Source: Aureobasidium sp. EXF-3400
Lineage: Eukaryota; Ascomycota; Dothideomycetes; Dothideales; Saccotheciaceae
Direction of reading: 5' to 3'
Assembly (NCBI GenBank): GCA_024195585.1
Contig: SWBL01000055.1
Location: 120,658 to 184,657, forward strand
DNA length: 64,000 bases
Positions 10,964 to 20,857 of the stretch are shown piece by piece. The notes beneath the pieces were generated by a model that saw only the letters and a list, made by a program, of their open reading frames with translations, was not told the origin of the DNA and did no database searches. A program made the position numbers and the translations under genes. Within the stretch, counting starts at the first letter, position 1; every line of letters begins with the position of its first letter.

Positions 10964-11771
10964 ATGGAGCCCGCCAAATCGAAGAACGAGACCATTATCA
11001 CTCGTGCCAAAGGCCTGGCCAATGTGCCATGGTGTGAAGAGTATGAGAAGATGATTTCTGGTATGCTGTGAGTACTGGCTTCCACTATTCCAGTTCCTAT
11101 TCTGGTTTTGACTAAGGGCGAATATCTACCACGAGGACATATTTACTTACGCTTATAGCTACAATGCCTTCGTCCCAGAACTCTTGACCGGCCGCTTCCG
11201 TGCTCGCAAGCTCGCATCACAATACAATGCACCGATCCCGAACGAAACTACAGAAGAAGAATCGAACTCGCACCGCGCCGATATTCTAAAGCAGTTCTTT
11301 GGCTCTCTGGGCAAGAACAGTTGTATCGAGCCGCCCTTGAACGTCGACTATGGCTGCAACGTCCTTATCGGTGACGACTTCTACTCAAATTTTGGGTGAG
11401 CATGTCGCTCTTTGTGGCGATGGAAGCCAAGCTAATAATACTTTAGATTGACTATCCTCGACTGTTGCTTAGTCGAAATCGGCGACAGAGTCATGTTTGG
11501 CCCAAACGTGAGCATTTTGTCAGCTACCCATCAGACCGATGTTCAGTCACGCCGCGATGGTATCGAGTTTGCGTTGCCAGTGTTCATAGGTGACGACTGC
11601 TGGATTGGAGGCAATGTTAGTATCTTGCCCGGTGTCACGATTGGCAACGGCTGCACTATCGGAGCAGGCTCGGTTGTCACAAAGAGCATTCCGGCATTCT
11701 CAGTGGCCGTGGGATCGCCGGCAAGAGTGATCAAGAAGGTTGCGGAAGCGGAGCCTGTGCCTAAGAAATAA
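10964..11771 (+). CDS. maltose/galactoside-type O-acetyltransferase (LbH fold)
   Basis: Three exons, 10964-11067, 11159-11395 and 11447-11771, give 221 residues. An N-terminal maltose-acetyltransferase-like helical cap (EKMISGMLYNAFVPEL) precedes a left-handed beta-helix of hexapeptide repeats, seen as LTILDCC, VEIGDRVMFGPNV, VFIGDDCWIGGNV, VTIGNGCTIGAGS and ending AVGSPARVIKK. The His of SATHQT is at the position of the catalytic base in LacA/Maa/NodL enzymes. The enzyme transfers acetyl from acetyl-CoA to a sugar hydroxyl; the acceptor is unknown. All three splice junctions fall inside conserved motifs and restore them. No signal peptide is visible, so it is probably cytosolic. Its neighbour is a beta-glucosidase, but I would not infer a pathway from that alone. 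Confidence 0.92.
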
Positions 11772-11978
11772 CTAGATAAAGCCTAGCAAAAATTGAATGT
11801 GTCGACCCATATCACCATGACATTGAGATGATTGCAATGGCACACACGAGATCACGAAATAGAGACGAAAAGTAGTAGTGGTGAGAATGTGATTATATTA
11901 TATAATATACTGATCGTTCTAGTCTATGTAAAAAGCAATCATCTTTGGTCTATCATGATCATAAAAAGTCCACATCGC

Positions 11979-14697
11979 TTAAGCGAGCTTAGCGGTGAGA
12001 GGAAGGTTCTTCGAACTGCTACCAACATACACGTTCTTGGTGTAGTTGCTGACGAACCAGTCCTGAGCCTCAGGGCTCCAGTTCATGATGTCTCTTCTCA
12101 TGATATCGGCCGAGAAAGTGGTAGTCTGGTTAGGCTGGATGCTCAATCTCTCGAAACCTCTGAGGATCTTAACGGCGTCGTAGGGACCACCGAGCGAGAC
12201 GTAAAGCTGAGGAACCTCATCACCGGCAACCTTTCCGACGTTCTTGATCTGGGCAGTGACGCGGTAGATGACATCCCACAGAGCGGGGTTACCACCGGAA
12301 GGACCAGAAGCGGGAAGGCGAGGCTGAGGAGACGAGTCGACGGCGCCCTCAGGAATGAAGCTGTTGTCACCATAAGGAGCGTACTGCGACTCGCCAGCAG
12401 CAGAAGAAAGGTTGGTCGAGTTGATCCAGGGGTAGAGGTACAGAGGAACACGAGAAAAGTTGCCAGGGAAGACGTGGTCGGCAGCGTTCATGCTGATGTT
12501 ACCATAGGTCTGAGCAGCAGGAGTCATGCCAGTGGTAGGGGCATAAGCGCTGGTGTTGAGCTTTGTGACCTTGATGTCGCTGTAGGTGAAGTTGGTGTAC
12601 GAGAGACCAAATCCGAATTCGTAGACGGGCTCGATCTCCTGCTTGTCGATAGCTCTGTAATCAATGAAGATGCCCTCTTTGAAGTTGGTCTGAGGGATCA
12701 GGTTGTCAGGGGTGTAGAGGACATCAGTGCCGTAGTCAGAGCGCTTAGCGGCCATGGTGAAAGGCAGTTTAGCGCCAGGGTTGACACGACCATACAAGAC
12801 GTCAGCGATCGAGTTACCAGACTGCTCTCCGGGAACACCAGCCCAAAGAATGGCGGTGATGTTAGGGTTGTTGGCGTATTCCTCGATGAGGACAGGGCCA
12901 ACAGAGTGAATAACAAGAATAGTGTTGTTGCAAGTAGCCGAGACGTTAGCGACGAGCTCATCGGCGCCCTGCCAGAAGGTGAGGTTGTTGCGGTCACCGA
13001 AGTTGTTATCGACCTCGAGATAGCCCTCACCCGAGTCGCTGTTGGCGAACACAATGGCAACTTCGGCTTGCTTGGCCAAGGAGAAAGCCTGGTCAAGGTT
13101 GGAGTTGTTTCTGAGAGACTGGTAGAGACCATCGTTCTTTCCAACAACTTCATTCTGAATGGCGGTGTTGGGGCTGATCAAGTAAGGGAAGTTAGCAGAG
13201 CCAGATCCCCATGCCATACCGAGGGTACCCTCATCTCCTGCTCTGTCGGTAAATCCGTTAGGACCGTTGATATCCTCGAAAGCATCCTCACCGAGGACAG
13301 CGGTGAACTTCTCCTTGCCAGTAAGGGGAAGAGCGTTGTTGACATTCTTGAGAAGGACAGCAGAGGCAGAGCCGATTTCGCGAATGAGCTTGCTGTGGTC
13401 TGCACGCACATCGACATGCTCGTTGATCAGACCATAGCCCTGACCGACGGCGTTGTGCGAGTAACCGTAGGTGTCGAGGGAGTATGAGTTGAACGAAACA
13501 GGAACCTCGTTCTTGTCACGTCCAACATAATACCAAGCGGCGAGAATACGAATTGCAGCGTCGTCCAATCTCCATTGGGGTACAGTGCCGTTAACGACAG
13601 CAATTGTAAGGTTAGAACCAAACATGGCACCTCCGTGATTTCCGAATTCCTGCACGGGATCACCAGGCATGCTCATATCGAGACCAGCGAGGATGCTGGA
13701 CACACCAGAGTGAGTTCCATACCAATCCGAGACGACGAACCCTTGGAAGCCCAATTCGTTCTTCAGGACGTGGTTGAGGATGTAACTGTTTTGGCAAGAC
13801 TGAGATCCATTGACCTGGTTGTAAGAGCACATGATGGATGTGGCGCCTGCTCTGATACCGTCGGCGAAAGGCCAAAGGTACAACTCGTGCAGAGTCACAT
13901 CGTCCAGGTTGGCGCTGACACTCTCAGTGACGTTGAAGCCCCAGTTCTTTGCTTCCTGCGATTGACGGAAGTGCTCCTGCTCGTAAGCAATGAAATGCTT
14001 AGCACTGGTCATGACACCTGCACTTTGGATACCCTTGATCGACTCAGCGAACATGAGACCGGTAAGGTAAGGGTCGGGGGAGAAGCCCTCCCAGTTTCTA
14101 CCGCCTGCAGGTGCACGACCCAGAGGACCAGCGACAGGGCCGAGCTGCATGTCAACGCCTTTGCCGTAATGCTCCTGGCCCATGCCACGTCCACGAGCGT
14201 AGGCAAGACCACGCGACCAGGTTGCTGCGACGTTTACACCAGCAGGGAAAACGGAGTTGCCATCGGTGAGACGAACACCAACAGGGGAGTCTTGAAGACA
14301 GAGACCGTTGATTCCCTTGCGAGGGACGGATCCGGTCTGACCAACACAGTTGCCCTGGTCTTAACAAAAGTCAGTATATAACAAGATGTTGAGCGGTGAT
14401 ATACTTACTGGTTCCGACACCGCTAGTAAGATTGACCTTCTCTTCGAGGGTCAATTGAGATACAAGGGCGCGAGCCTTTGCGTATGACTCTTTCCAATCA
14501 CCAGAGCCTTCACCCCAAGGGCTGGGATACTTAGGAGGGCTCCATTGGAAACTGCTGGAACCCTCAATGGTGTAAGGGTTCTCCGACTCGAAGCCAGGGT
14601 ATGTTGTGTTGGGGAATGGCGACCCGAAGTTGCCAAACTGTGCATTCACCAGAGAGGCTCCTGCCGAAGCAAGGATATATGAAGAAAGGGAAGGCAT
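11979..14697 (-). CDS. secreted GH3 beta-glucosidase
   Basis: Exon 1 is 14697-14409 and exon 2 is 14359-11979, with a 49-bp intron (GTAAGT...TTAAG); the product is 889 residues. It starts with a signal peptide ([16 protein letters not shown]). The GH3 N-terminal TIM-barrel follows, with [12 protein letters not shown] near 80, substrate-pocket motifs [13 protein letters not shown] and [11 protein letters not shown], and the nucleophile Asp at about 308 in [11 protein letters not shown]. The second GH3 domain and a C-terminal fibronectin-III-like domain (residues about 750-880, [15 protein letters not shown]) complete the usual fungal layout. Many N-glycosylation sequons are present. It releases glucose from cellobiose and beta-glucans outside the cell. 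Candidate CreA-like sites and a TATA box lie upstream. Confidence 0.95.
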
Positions 14698-14760
14698 AAT
14701 TGTGATTGTCCCTCAGAGTCGAGCTGCTGATGGACGTTAGAACAGAGGATCTCCAGTCCC

Positions 14761-14767
14761 ATTTATA
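14761..14767 (-). promoter_or_regulatory. TATA box of the beta-glucosidase gene
   Basis: On the minus strand the sequence AAGTATAAATGGG lies about 65 bp before the start codon at 14697. That is a suitable place for a TATA element given a short leader. Confidence 0.5.
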
Positions 14768-14924
14768 CTTGACTGCTTTGTTTCTGAAGATCCATGTCTT
14801 ACCAGCCCACACGCGGGTCACCTTCCTGACCCACAGTTCGTGCCTTTCGATTTCAAAAACTCAAGCAATAATGTGAAGTGGATACCTGACTTTTAGTGTG
14901 CACGGGCGAAGTCTCCAGCCTCTG

Positions 14925-14950
14925 CCCCAGAATGAAGATCATCTCCCCAC
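14925..14950 (-). promoter_or_regulatory. pair of CreA/Mig1-like sites
   Basis: CTGGGG and GTGGGG (minus strand) lie 14 bp apart, about 230 bp upstream of the beta-glucosidase start. Both fit SYGGRG, the consensus of the carbon-catabolite repressor CreA, and close pairs are the functional form in other fungi. Such hexamers occur often by chance, so this is only a candidate. Confidence 0.35.
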
Positions 14951-16659
14951 TGGAGGCCCCATGGCAAACGCGGACAAAGTCTGGCAAGGATTGTCGGCAT
15001 TGGACATCTCGGGCAAGCAGTGTCGTCGCAAGTCTTTGAGTAACCATCGACTGATCAGAGTGGACATCGACATGCTCTTTCACCAATTGCTATCATCTAC
15101 ATTGTGTGTATAGCAATAACCACATCAGCATTCGTGATTATTGTCGGGCAGGCCACTTACGTAGTAAGCCCGTTGCGTTCCGATCATGACCCTTCGCCGG
15201 GCCGTACTAAGCCACACCTACACAATACTCGGTCGGCTGAGGCGGCATCCGACAAAGGTGTCGTTCGGAACTGCCGACTAATTCTGATGATGGTGATCGT
15301 TTGAATTTGGCGATCGTGGCCGAAGAACTCTGGCTGCAGAAAACTTTGGCTCTAGTTGTGCCGACACAAGAAAACAGATTTGCTGAGCGATTTTGCGGGC
15401 ATGTTCGATCTTGCAATTGTATGAAGCCCGAAATATATGACCATGTACCATCCCAAGCCACGTACTGACCTAAGCACGACAAGGGAAGCTTGTGTAGTAA
15501 ACAAGAGGTGAGCTCCAGTAAATTTGGTGACGTGAGGGATGGAAAGAATTGAAGAGGATCATGATGGTTTCCTTGGCCAAACTCCACAGACAAACAGCCC
15601 CCACTCATGACTCGTTGCCGGTTAAAAACAATCCCCACGAATTCGCAGAGACATGGACCCACTACTCTACTCGTAGGCATGCCGCTCTACCACAAATCGC
15701 CGTCGGCAAGCTGGAATTACTTCTGAGAAAGCCCTGCCACCGTGACTGCATAGTAGGAATTGACCCACTGTCGTTCTCTAGCCTGCAATTCTGAACTAAT
15801 GCCAAGTCATCCAATCCTCATGCCCCTCACGCCGAGGATGGAAATCTGGCGATTATAAAGACCGTCCACGGCCGTACTTCGCTCCTGTCCGTATTGTCCC
15901 ACTGCCGAAGGCGTCTCCAGATGCTCTCAGATGTCGTCCCTGGCGACAGGCGCAGACAGCTCCAGTTTTCTGCAATTTCATTCGCAAACCCCACCCGCAA
16001 AGCAGCTTCCCCGTAATAGAGTGAGATGCGGGACATCCGGAGAAGGACCGAATGCTACCTGTCTGCCATGCGGTTTTTTTTTTGGGGGGAACCCGGACAG
16101 CTCCATGCCAGCCCTCACTTGCCCCGTCACGAGCATCGATCGTCAAAATCCTCTATCGACCTTTGGCACCTGCTCTATCCCCCCGATAGCGGTCAGCAAC
16201 CGGCAACACGGTCCGGCTGCCGGATTGTACGGAGTAGAAGCATGTCAGCAGTGACCTAATGCACAGTGGGCGACATCCACCCCAGAGATGATCAAATCGC
16301 AATGGTTTTTTGAAAGAGACGATACGTACGAGTACACCGATCTCACTTGAAAGCAAATCATAACTCTGGATGCCGGATTATCTGAGTGGTCAAGGAGTGC
16401 TAAGCCATCAAGACGTACCACAGAATCGCAACCGGACAGAGCTTTACGTCTCATAAGTGTTGTGTAGATCTGTCGCGCGAGGCAGCAATGCTGCAATTGG
16501 ATATTTCGCCATGATACAAGCAAGGCGTGGAACTTTTTGGTTGACTTGAAGGCCACTCTGAGATACAGGTCCTTGAAGATGGTGATGCTGATTCTGGATA
16601 TAGATAATGTCCGAGATTCGCACCGCCATAGTCTCACATGCAGGATTGATGGCGGAGGT

Positions 16660-17220
16660 CTAGACCAGCTGAATGAATCCTCCAAGCATGAGTAAGCTAA
16701 AGGCCACCAGAAGCAACCATCGACCATTTCTGCAAAATGGGAAATACTCGATGACCAACACGTCAACTAACAAGCAATGGGCGGTGCTGCCCAGGTACCA
16801 AATGTCACGTCCAAACCACTGATCCAGCCACCTGGCTCCTAGGACGCCTAATCGTGGCATGGGAATGCTTGTGCCCACGAGATTGTATCGATTTAGTGTC
16901 ATCCGAAGGTTGCAGATTCGGAATGCACTTGTTGCACATATGTTGCAAATCCTCCTCTGGCTCGAGCGCTGCTGTTCGAAGACAATAGGGTTCACTGTGT
17001 TGGGAATGTTACCCGAAGAATGCAAGCGCGTGTCGGTGCTATCATATACTGAGCTATAATGTCTTGAACATAGCAAGCATACTTCACGAACGCGAAAAGA
17101 CCAAGACAGGGTTATGTCCAACGCAGGCTCCAGTCTTCGGGTTTCCGGGCCTGAAAGACGGCGGAGCCTTCCTAAGAAAGGAAGATATACGTAGGTGGTA
17201 CCTGCCAGCGAGCTGAACAT
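16660..17220 (-). CDS. possible membrane protein or gene relic, unrecognised
   Basis: An open frame of 186 codons from an ATG at 17220. The last 40 residues form two hydrophobic stretches (STAHCLLVDVLVIEYF and WLLLVAFSLLMLGGFIQLV), and the middle has an aromatic patch (RWLDQWFGRDIWYLGS). The first 100 residues look less protein-like. I do not recognise a family and see no dependable neighbouring exons. It may be one exon of a multi-pass membrane protein, a relic of one, or chance. Confidence 0.2.
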   Translation of the reverse strand: MFSSLAGTTYVYLPFLGRLRRLSGPETRRLEPALDITLSWSFRVREVCLLCSRHYSSVYDSTDTRLHSSGNIPNTVNPIVFEQQRSSQRRICNICATSAFRICNLRMTLNRYNLVGTSIPMPRLGVLGARWLDQWFGRDIWYLGSTAHCLLVDVLVIEYFPFCRNGRWLLLVAFSLLMLGGFIQLV

Positions 17221-18032
17221 ACCGTACAGTGACGATGATCACTGCATGTCAGACAGACGGTCACCCACGTGTATATTGCATAGGGCTGCAGTATCCCAAA
17301 GATAGCTTTGTCTTTTTGTCTCATGTATTCGTAAGGAATATCGCACTCCGTTCCTGAATAGGCAAGAAATCAAGATGTACCTGCATAAGGCTGATGGAAA
17401 GGTACACACTAGAAGACAATGAAAGCATGGAAGTCATCCCACGGCAACACCCGATGGGGAGTCCGAGTCTCTTCTTTGTATGTGTACTTAAAATAGCTAC
17501 TATTAACAGCCTTTTTCGTGCCAGTCAGCACCTTAGATATTGCTCAAATTATCGTCCTATCGGGTTGTCACTACCACAACTTATCTCGAATTACCCTTAT
17601 CTGCGACCACATCAAGGCCTGAGGCTGTGAGAGACGTGGAAGATGCCGAACCGACGGGATACCATGTCTGAGGTTATCCTGATTGATGACTGTGAGCATG
17701 GGTTGCCAGACAGAGGCCTTTTGCTTGTTCCATCCATCTCATTGCGACGCATGTTGTAGGCGGTGCACATCCAGAAAGGGATACCGATGTCGAAAACAGA
17801 ACTCACGTCGGTAAATGCTAGTGATACGGTTGGTATGTTGAACAGAGGTAAAGAAGGTATATATGTGTGTCTGCCAACGGTCCAAGTTCTCCTGTTCTAT
17901 CACTGCAATCATCACATCCAGACTTCGAAGAAATACAAAGACCATCACAACCTTTCATCTCATATCCACTCTATCACCATCATTACCACGACAAGTAAAA
18001 TTACTCCAGTTCTCAGCAACAACCTTATCAAC
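17221..18032. other. intergenic; promoter and leader of the GRGGYN gene
   Basis: An 812-bp gap. A TATATATG element at 17858-17865 is followed by about 170 bp rich in CA and CT, like leaders of strongly expressed fungal genes. No other gene seen. Confidence 0.45.
17858..17865 (+). promoter_or_regulatory. TATA element
   Basis: TATATATG sits 168 bp before the ATG of the small GRGGYN gene, with a long CA/CT-rich leader between them. Confidence 0.4.
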
Positions 18033-18212
18033 ATGCAAACTCAAGCAATCATGGGCCGTGGTGGCTACAACCGCATCTCATCTCCCACTCTCGGTCGCGG
18101 AGGCTACAACCGCGATGTCAAATCCAGCGGTATCAGCAGACCCAGCAATCCCTCCAGCTTGACCGTCCGCTCTGCCCGTGCTGCCGATGATGGCAGAGGT
18201 GGCTACAACTAA
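18033..18212 (+). CDS. 59-residue protein with three GRGGYN boxes
   Basis: The ATG at 18033 opens 59 codons that contain the motif GRGGYN three times: near residue 8, near residue 21, and as the very last residues before the stop. The linkers are Ser/Pro/Arg-rich and carry no Cys, no Trp and no hydrophobic segment, so the peptide is basic and probably disordered. It has no signal peptide and no Lys-Arg processing sites. The repeats recall the GRGGAGN-type repeats of fungal DUF3602/Par32-like proteins and RGG RNA-binding boxes, but the family is not certain. A TATA element and CA-rich leader upstream suggest strong, possibly induced, transcription. The spacing and exact C-terminal placement of the repeats argue that the ORF is real. 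Confidence 0.65.
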   Translation: MQTQAIMGRGGYNRISSPTLGRGGYNRDVKSSGISRPSNPSSLTVRSARAADDGRGGYN

Positions 18213-18696
18213 AATCATCAACACCAACACTACAACACACAAACTTTCCTCCAAGCTCGGGCTTGATGCTGGTCATCTTGCTGGGAACATGACATGGCAT
18301 CATATACGGCGTTTGATGGGTTACCATTTCGATATACATACTCGCTTTCAGCATTGAGCGGCGTTGCTTCCGGATTTACTTAGACATAGACATACACGCA
18401 TGGTCATCGACGACACCAACAACATCATACGGGCGGTTTCCTATGTTTTGAGACAGCATGAATTTGGGAGAAGTATTGGCGGTATAGAGGCTAATAGAGA
18501 ATGATGGGTCCACAGTGTTGTAGCATTTCTGGGAGTTCGAAGGCTTGTTTTGGAAATGGTTGGCTCGTTCTTGTTATTTAATTTGTAATTACATTTGTCG
18601 TTTTCTTCATCTAATTTCTATAATCAGATCTCCAAAATTGCAGAGCAGATTCTTTGCATATCACTCGAACAATACAGTCATGCTTTAACTATGAAC
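18213..18696. other. intergenic between convergent genes
   Basis: A 484-bp gap holding the 3' ends of the GRGGYN gene and of MSS1. The part near 18560-18620 is AT-rich. No gene seen. Confidence 0.5.
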
Positions 18697-20511
18697 TCAT
18701 TTGCCGACGCAAAACTTCTCGAACACGACTCCGAGTACTTCTTCAACATCTCCAGCTTCACCTTTGCCAGTGATTCTAGCAAGACAGGTCGCAGCATCAC
18801 GCAGATTCTCTGCGGCAAGGACAATGTCAACATCCCGTTCTTCGAGGTCTGAGTCCTCAGTGGACTGAGTTCCAGCCTCGACTTGACCAAGGAATTGTTC
18901 AAGGTGAAACTGGCATTCGTCGAGGAGAAGTCTGTGGCGCTCAGTCGCACCCAAGGATTCTTGCCAAACAGAAGGATCCGTGTCGTCGTCTGTAGCTGCG
19001 ACAGCCGAAGTCATATCCTCGAATTGCCGGATGAGACCAGAGAGGAAAGTCGGAATATACCCAGCATCAGGTGAGGTGGATGCCTCTGCATCCTTGCAGG
19101 AAATGGCAAAGACGTTCTCGAGTCTGACATGTGGAAGTGCATCGGCGACCTGGCGTCTATAATTTTCTAGCTCAGACGCGTGGCCAGAGAGTAGATCGAT
19201 CTTGTTTAGAACGACCAGCACATTTGACTTTTGTTTCGCAAGCTCGGCAGCAGTGTCGATGACCTCCGGATCTGGCCTCAACACTACCTTCTTGCCTTCA
19301 AGTTCCAGAGACAAGACACCAATTACAACGTCACTTTCGATAGCTCGCTGCTTGGCGCGCCTCATGCCTTCTTTCTCAATCATGCTTATCTTCTCCTGCA
19401 TATGTTCTCTTCGGGCTTCAGCGGTCGCAAGGACGACACTTCTCAGGCCAGCAGTGTCACCTAAGCGACAGAGGTACCCGCCCAGGTCGATCCCCACTTC
19501 TACCACATCGCGGGTTGTGCCTGCTTCTTGACTGACGATAGCAGCTTCGCGACCCACGATCCGGTTGAGGAGACTGCTTTTACCAGCGTTGGGAGCACCA
19601 AGCAGACTGATGGCGATACCGTTTCTAAGCAGTTCTCCGCGCATTGCGTTACGACGATGCGTGTCAATAAGAAGGACCAGATCCTGAACTTGATCGGCAA
19701 CGGAAGAGGCCAATTCGGCCGGCGACTCGTCGAAGTGCTGATCTTCAGAAAAGTCTATCAAAGCTTCGAGTTCACCTCTAGCAGCAAGAAGCATTTGGCG
19801 CCACGACTCATAGCGAAGAGATAGACTGTTGGTAGTACCGCGAACCGACAAACGACGCTGCTGCTCAGTGTTGGCAGAAAGTGTGTCTCCCAAAGCCTCG
19901 ACCTGAGTCAAGTCCAGGCGATCATTCATGAAAGCTCTTCTGGTAAACTCACCAGCCTCTGCATAGCGGATGAAACCCACAGTGGTTGAGCATTGAGAGA
20001 TAGCAGACAAGACAGCTCGCACAACAGCGGTGCCTCCATGCACGTGCAGTTCGAGAAGGTCCTCACCAGTGACTGTGTTCGGAGCTGGAAAGTATAGCAG
20101 TAGAGCACTAGAGTCCAAGAGGTTGTCAGGTGTAGATTTGGCTCCGGGACGATACAGAGTGCGCACAGAAGCATATCGAGGCTTCAATGGCTTCTGTCCA
20201 GGGCAAAGGGCTTTGTAGATATGATTGCATGCTGGGCCAGAGATACGAATAATGGCAATAGCAGCTCGTCCAGGAGCAGTGGACAAGGCATATATTGTCG
20301 GATCGCCGTAGAATCTAGTGAAAGATCCAGAGATGCTGCTCTGATGTCTCGAGAAGACCAAAGAGCATCGCTCATATGACGTTCCAGATTGGTTAGTCTT
20401 GGTCGAAAATGCCGAGGCTGACAGGACAGCCAATGGGCGAAAATTAACCGTCGAAAAGAGACATGATGAGCGCGAGGCAGCAAGTGACAATGAGCTCCTG
20501 GCAAGCCTCAT
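18697..20511 (-). CDS. MSS1: mitochondrial tRNA modification GTPase (MnmE/MSS1/GTPBP3)
   Basis: A single exon; from the Met at 20511 the product is 604 residues, and another ATG lies at 20595. The 20511 start opens an Arg/Ser/Leu-rich mitochondrial presequence. The tetrahydrofolate-binding N-domain contains TIYALSTAPGRAAIAIIRISG and GEFTRRAFMNDRLDLTQVEA. The G domain is inserted in the helical domain, with GAPNAGKSS (G1), AGTTRD (G2), DTAGLR (G3) and NKID (G4). The protein ends FCVGK, matching the MnmE C-terminal Cys motif. With MTO1 it installs the carboxymethylaminomethyl-type group on the wobble uridine of mitochondrial tRNAs. It is head-to-head with MAK16. Confidence 0.95.
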   Translation of the reverse strand: MRLARSSLSLAASRSSCLFSTVNFRPLAVLSASAFSTKTNQSGTSYERCSLVFSRHQSSISGSFTRFYGDPTIYALSTAPGRAAIAIIRISGPACNHIYKALCPGQKPLKPRYASVRTLYRPGAKSTPDNLLDSSALLLYFPAPNTVTGEDLLELHVHGGTAVVRAVLSAISQCSTTVGFIRYAEAGEFTRRAFMNDRLDLTQVEALGDTLSANTEQQRRLSVRGTTNSLSLRYESWRQMLLAARGELEALIDFSEDQHFDESPAELASSVADQVQDLVLLIDTHRRNAMRGELLRNGIAISLLGAPNAGKSSLLNRIVGREAAIVSQEAGTTRDVVEVGIDLGGYLCRLGDTAGLRSVVLATAEARREHMQEKISMIEKEGMRRAKQRAIESDVVIGVLSLELEGKKVVLRPDPEVIDTAAELAKQKSNVLVVLNKIDLLSGHASELENYRRQVADALPHVRLENVFAISCKDAEASTSPDAGYIPTFLSGLIRQFEDMTSAVAATDDDTDPSVWQESLGATERHRLLLDECQFHLEQFLGQVEAGTQSTEDSDLEERDVDIVLAAENLRDAATCLARITGKGEAGDVEEVLGVVFEKFCVGK

Positions 20512-20857
20512 TCGCCGCAGGCATTCAATTATTGTGATGAATAATTGTGTATTCAGCAAAGACAGAAAATCAGGAGGCGAGGGTTTGCTGACCATGGCGG
20601 TTGCTCGGTTGGGGGGACTCGGAGCGGACCGAAGGCGGTGAGCAGCCAAGAATCTCGACGCTGGCAATCAAGTTCTGCTCAGAAAAAAGTCACGGCGGCG
20701 CTTGCGACTTGGTGATTGGACTTTGATCTGCCATTCGTCTCCCTGTATCTACCACCTCCGACTACCATAGTCGCATCACCGGGAACTTGCACTTCTCGCC
20801 ACTCTATCTACACTCTTAACATACAACCAACGGAATCAATAATATACGAACGACAAG
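20512..20857. promoter_or_regulatory. shared divergent promoter of MSS1 and MAK16
   Basis: 346 bp separate the two start codons. The genes serve mitochondrial tRNA modification and cytosolic ribosome assembly, so common growth control is plausible but not shown. Confidence 0.5.

Larger units (their letters stand above)
14698..16659. other. large gene-poor region upstream of the beta-glucosidase
   Basis: This stretch of nearly 2 kb contains the beta-glucosidase promoter and otherwise no gene I can defend. ORFs up to 157 codons (for example 15207-15680, minus) lack motifs and adjoining exons. A homopolymer run T(9-10)G(6) sits near 16074-16087. Confidence 0.45.

Noticed and set aside
11832..13487. 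551-codon open frame on the plus strand, antisense to the beta-glucosidase
   Set aside because: It lies entirely over strongly coding GH3 sequence, has no motif, and is explained by the codon bias of the opposite strand. The same holds for 13575-14381.
5745..14697. MFS transporter, sphingomyelinase, acetyltransferase and beta-glucosidase as a biosynthetic or catabolic cluster
   Set aside because: No backbone synthase or regulator is present, strands are mixed, and the four activities do not form a known route.
15207..15680. 157-codon frame on the minus strand upstream of the beta-glucosidase
   Set aside because: No motif, no plausible neighbouring exons, and no protein-like composition.
18033..18212. 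GRGGYN peptide as a ribosomally made cyclic-peptide precursor
   Set aside because: Repeats alone would fit, but there is no signal peptide, no Lys-Arg Kex2 sites between repeats and no modifying enzyme nearby.
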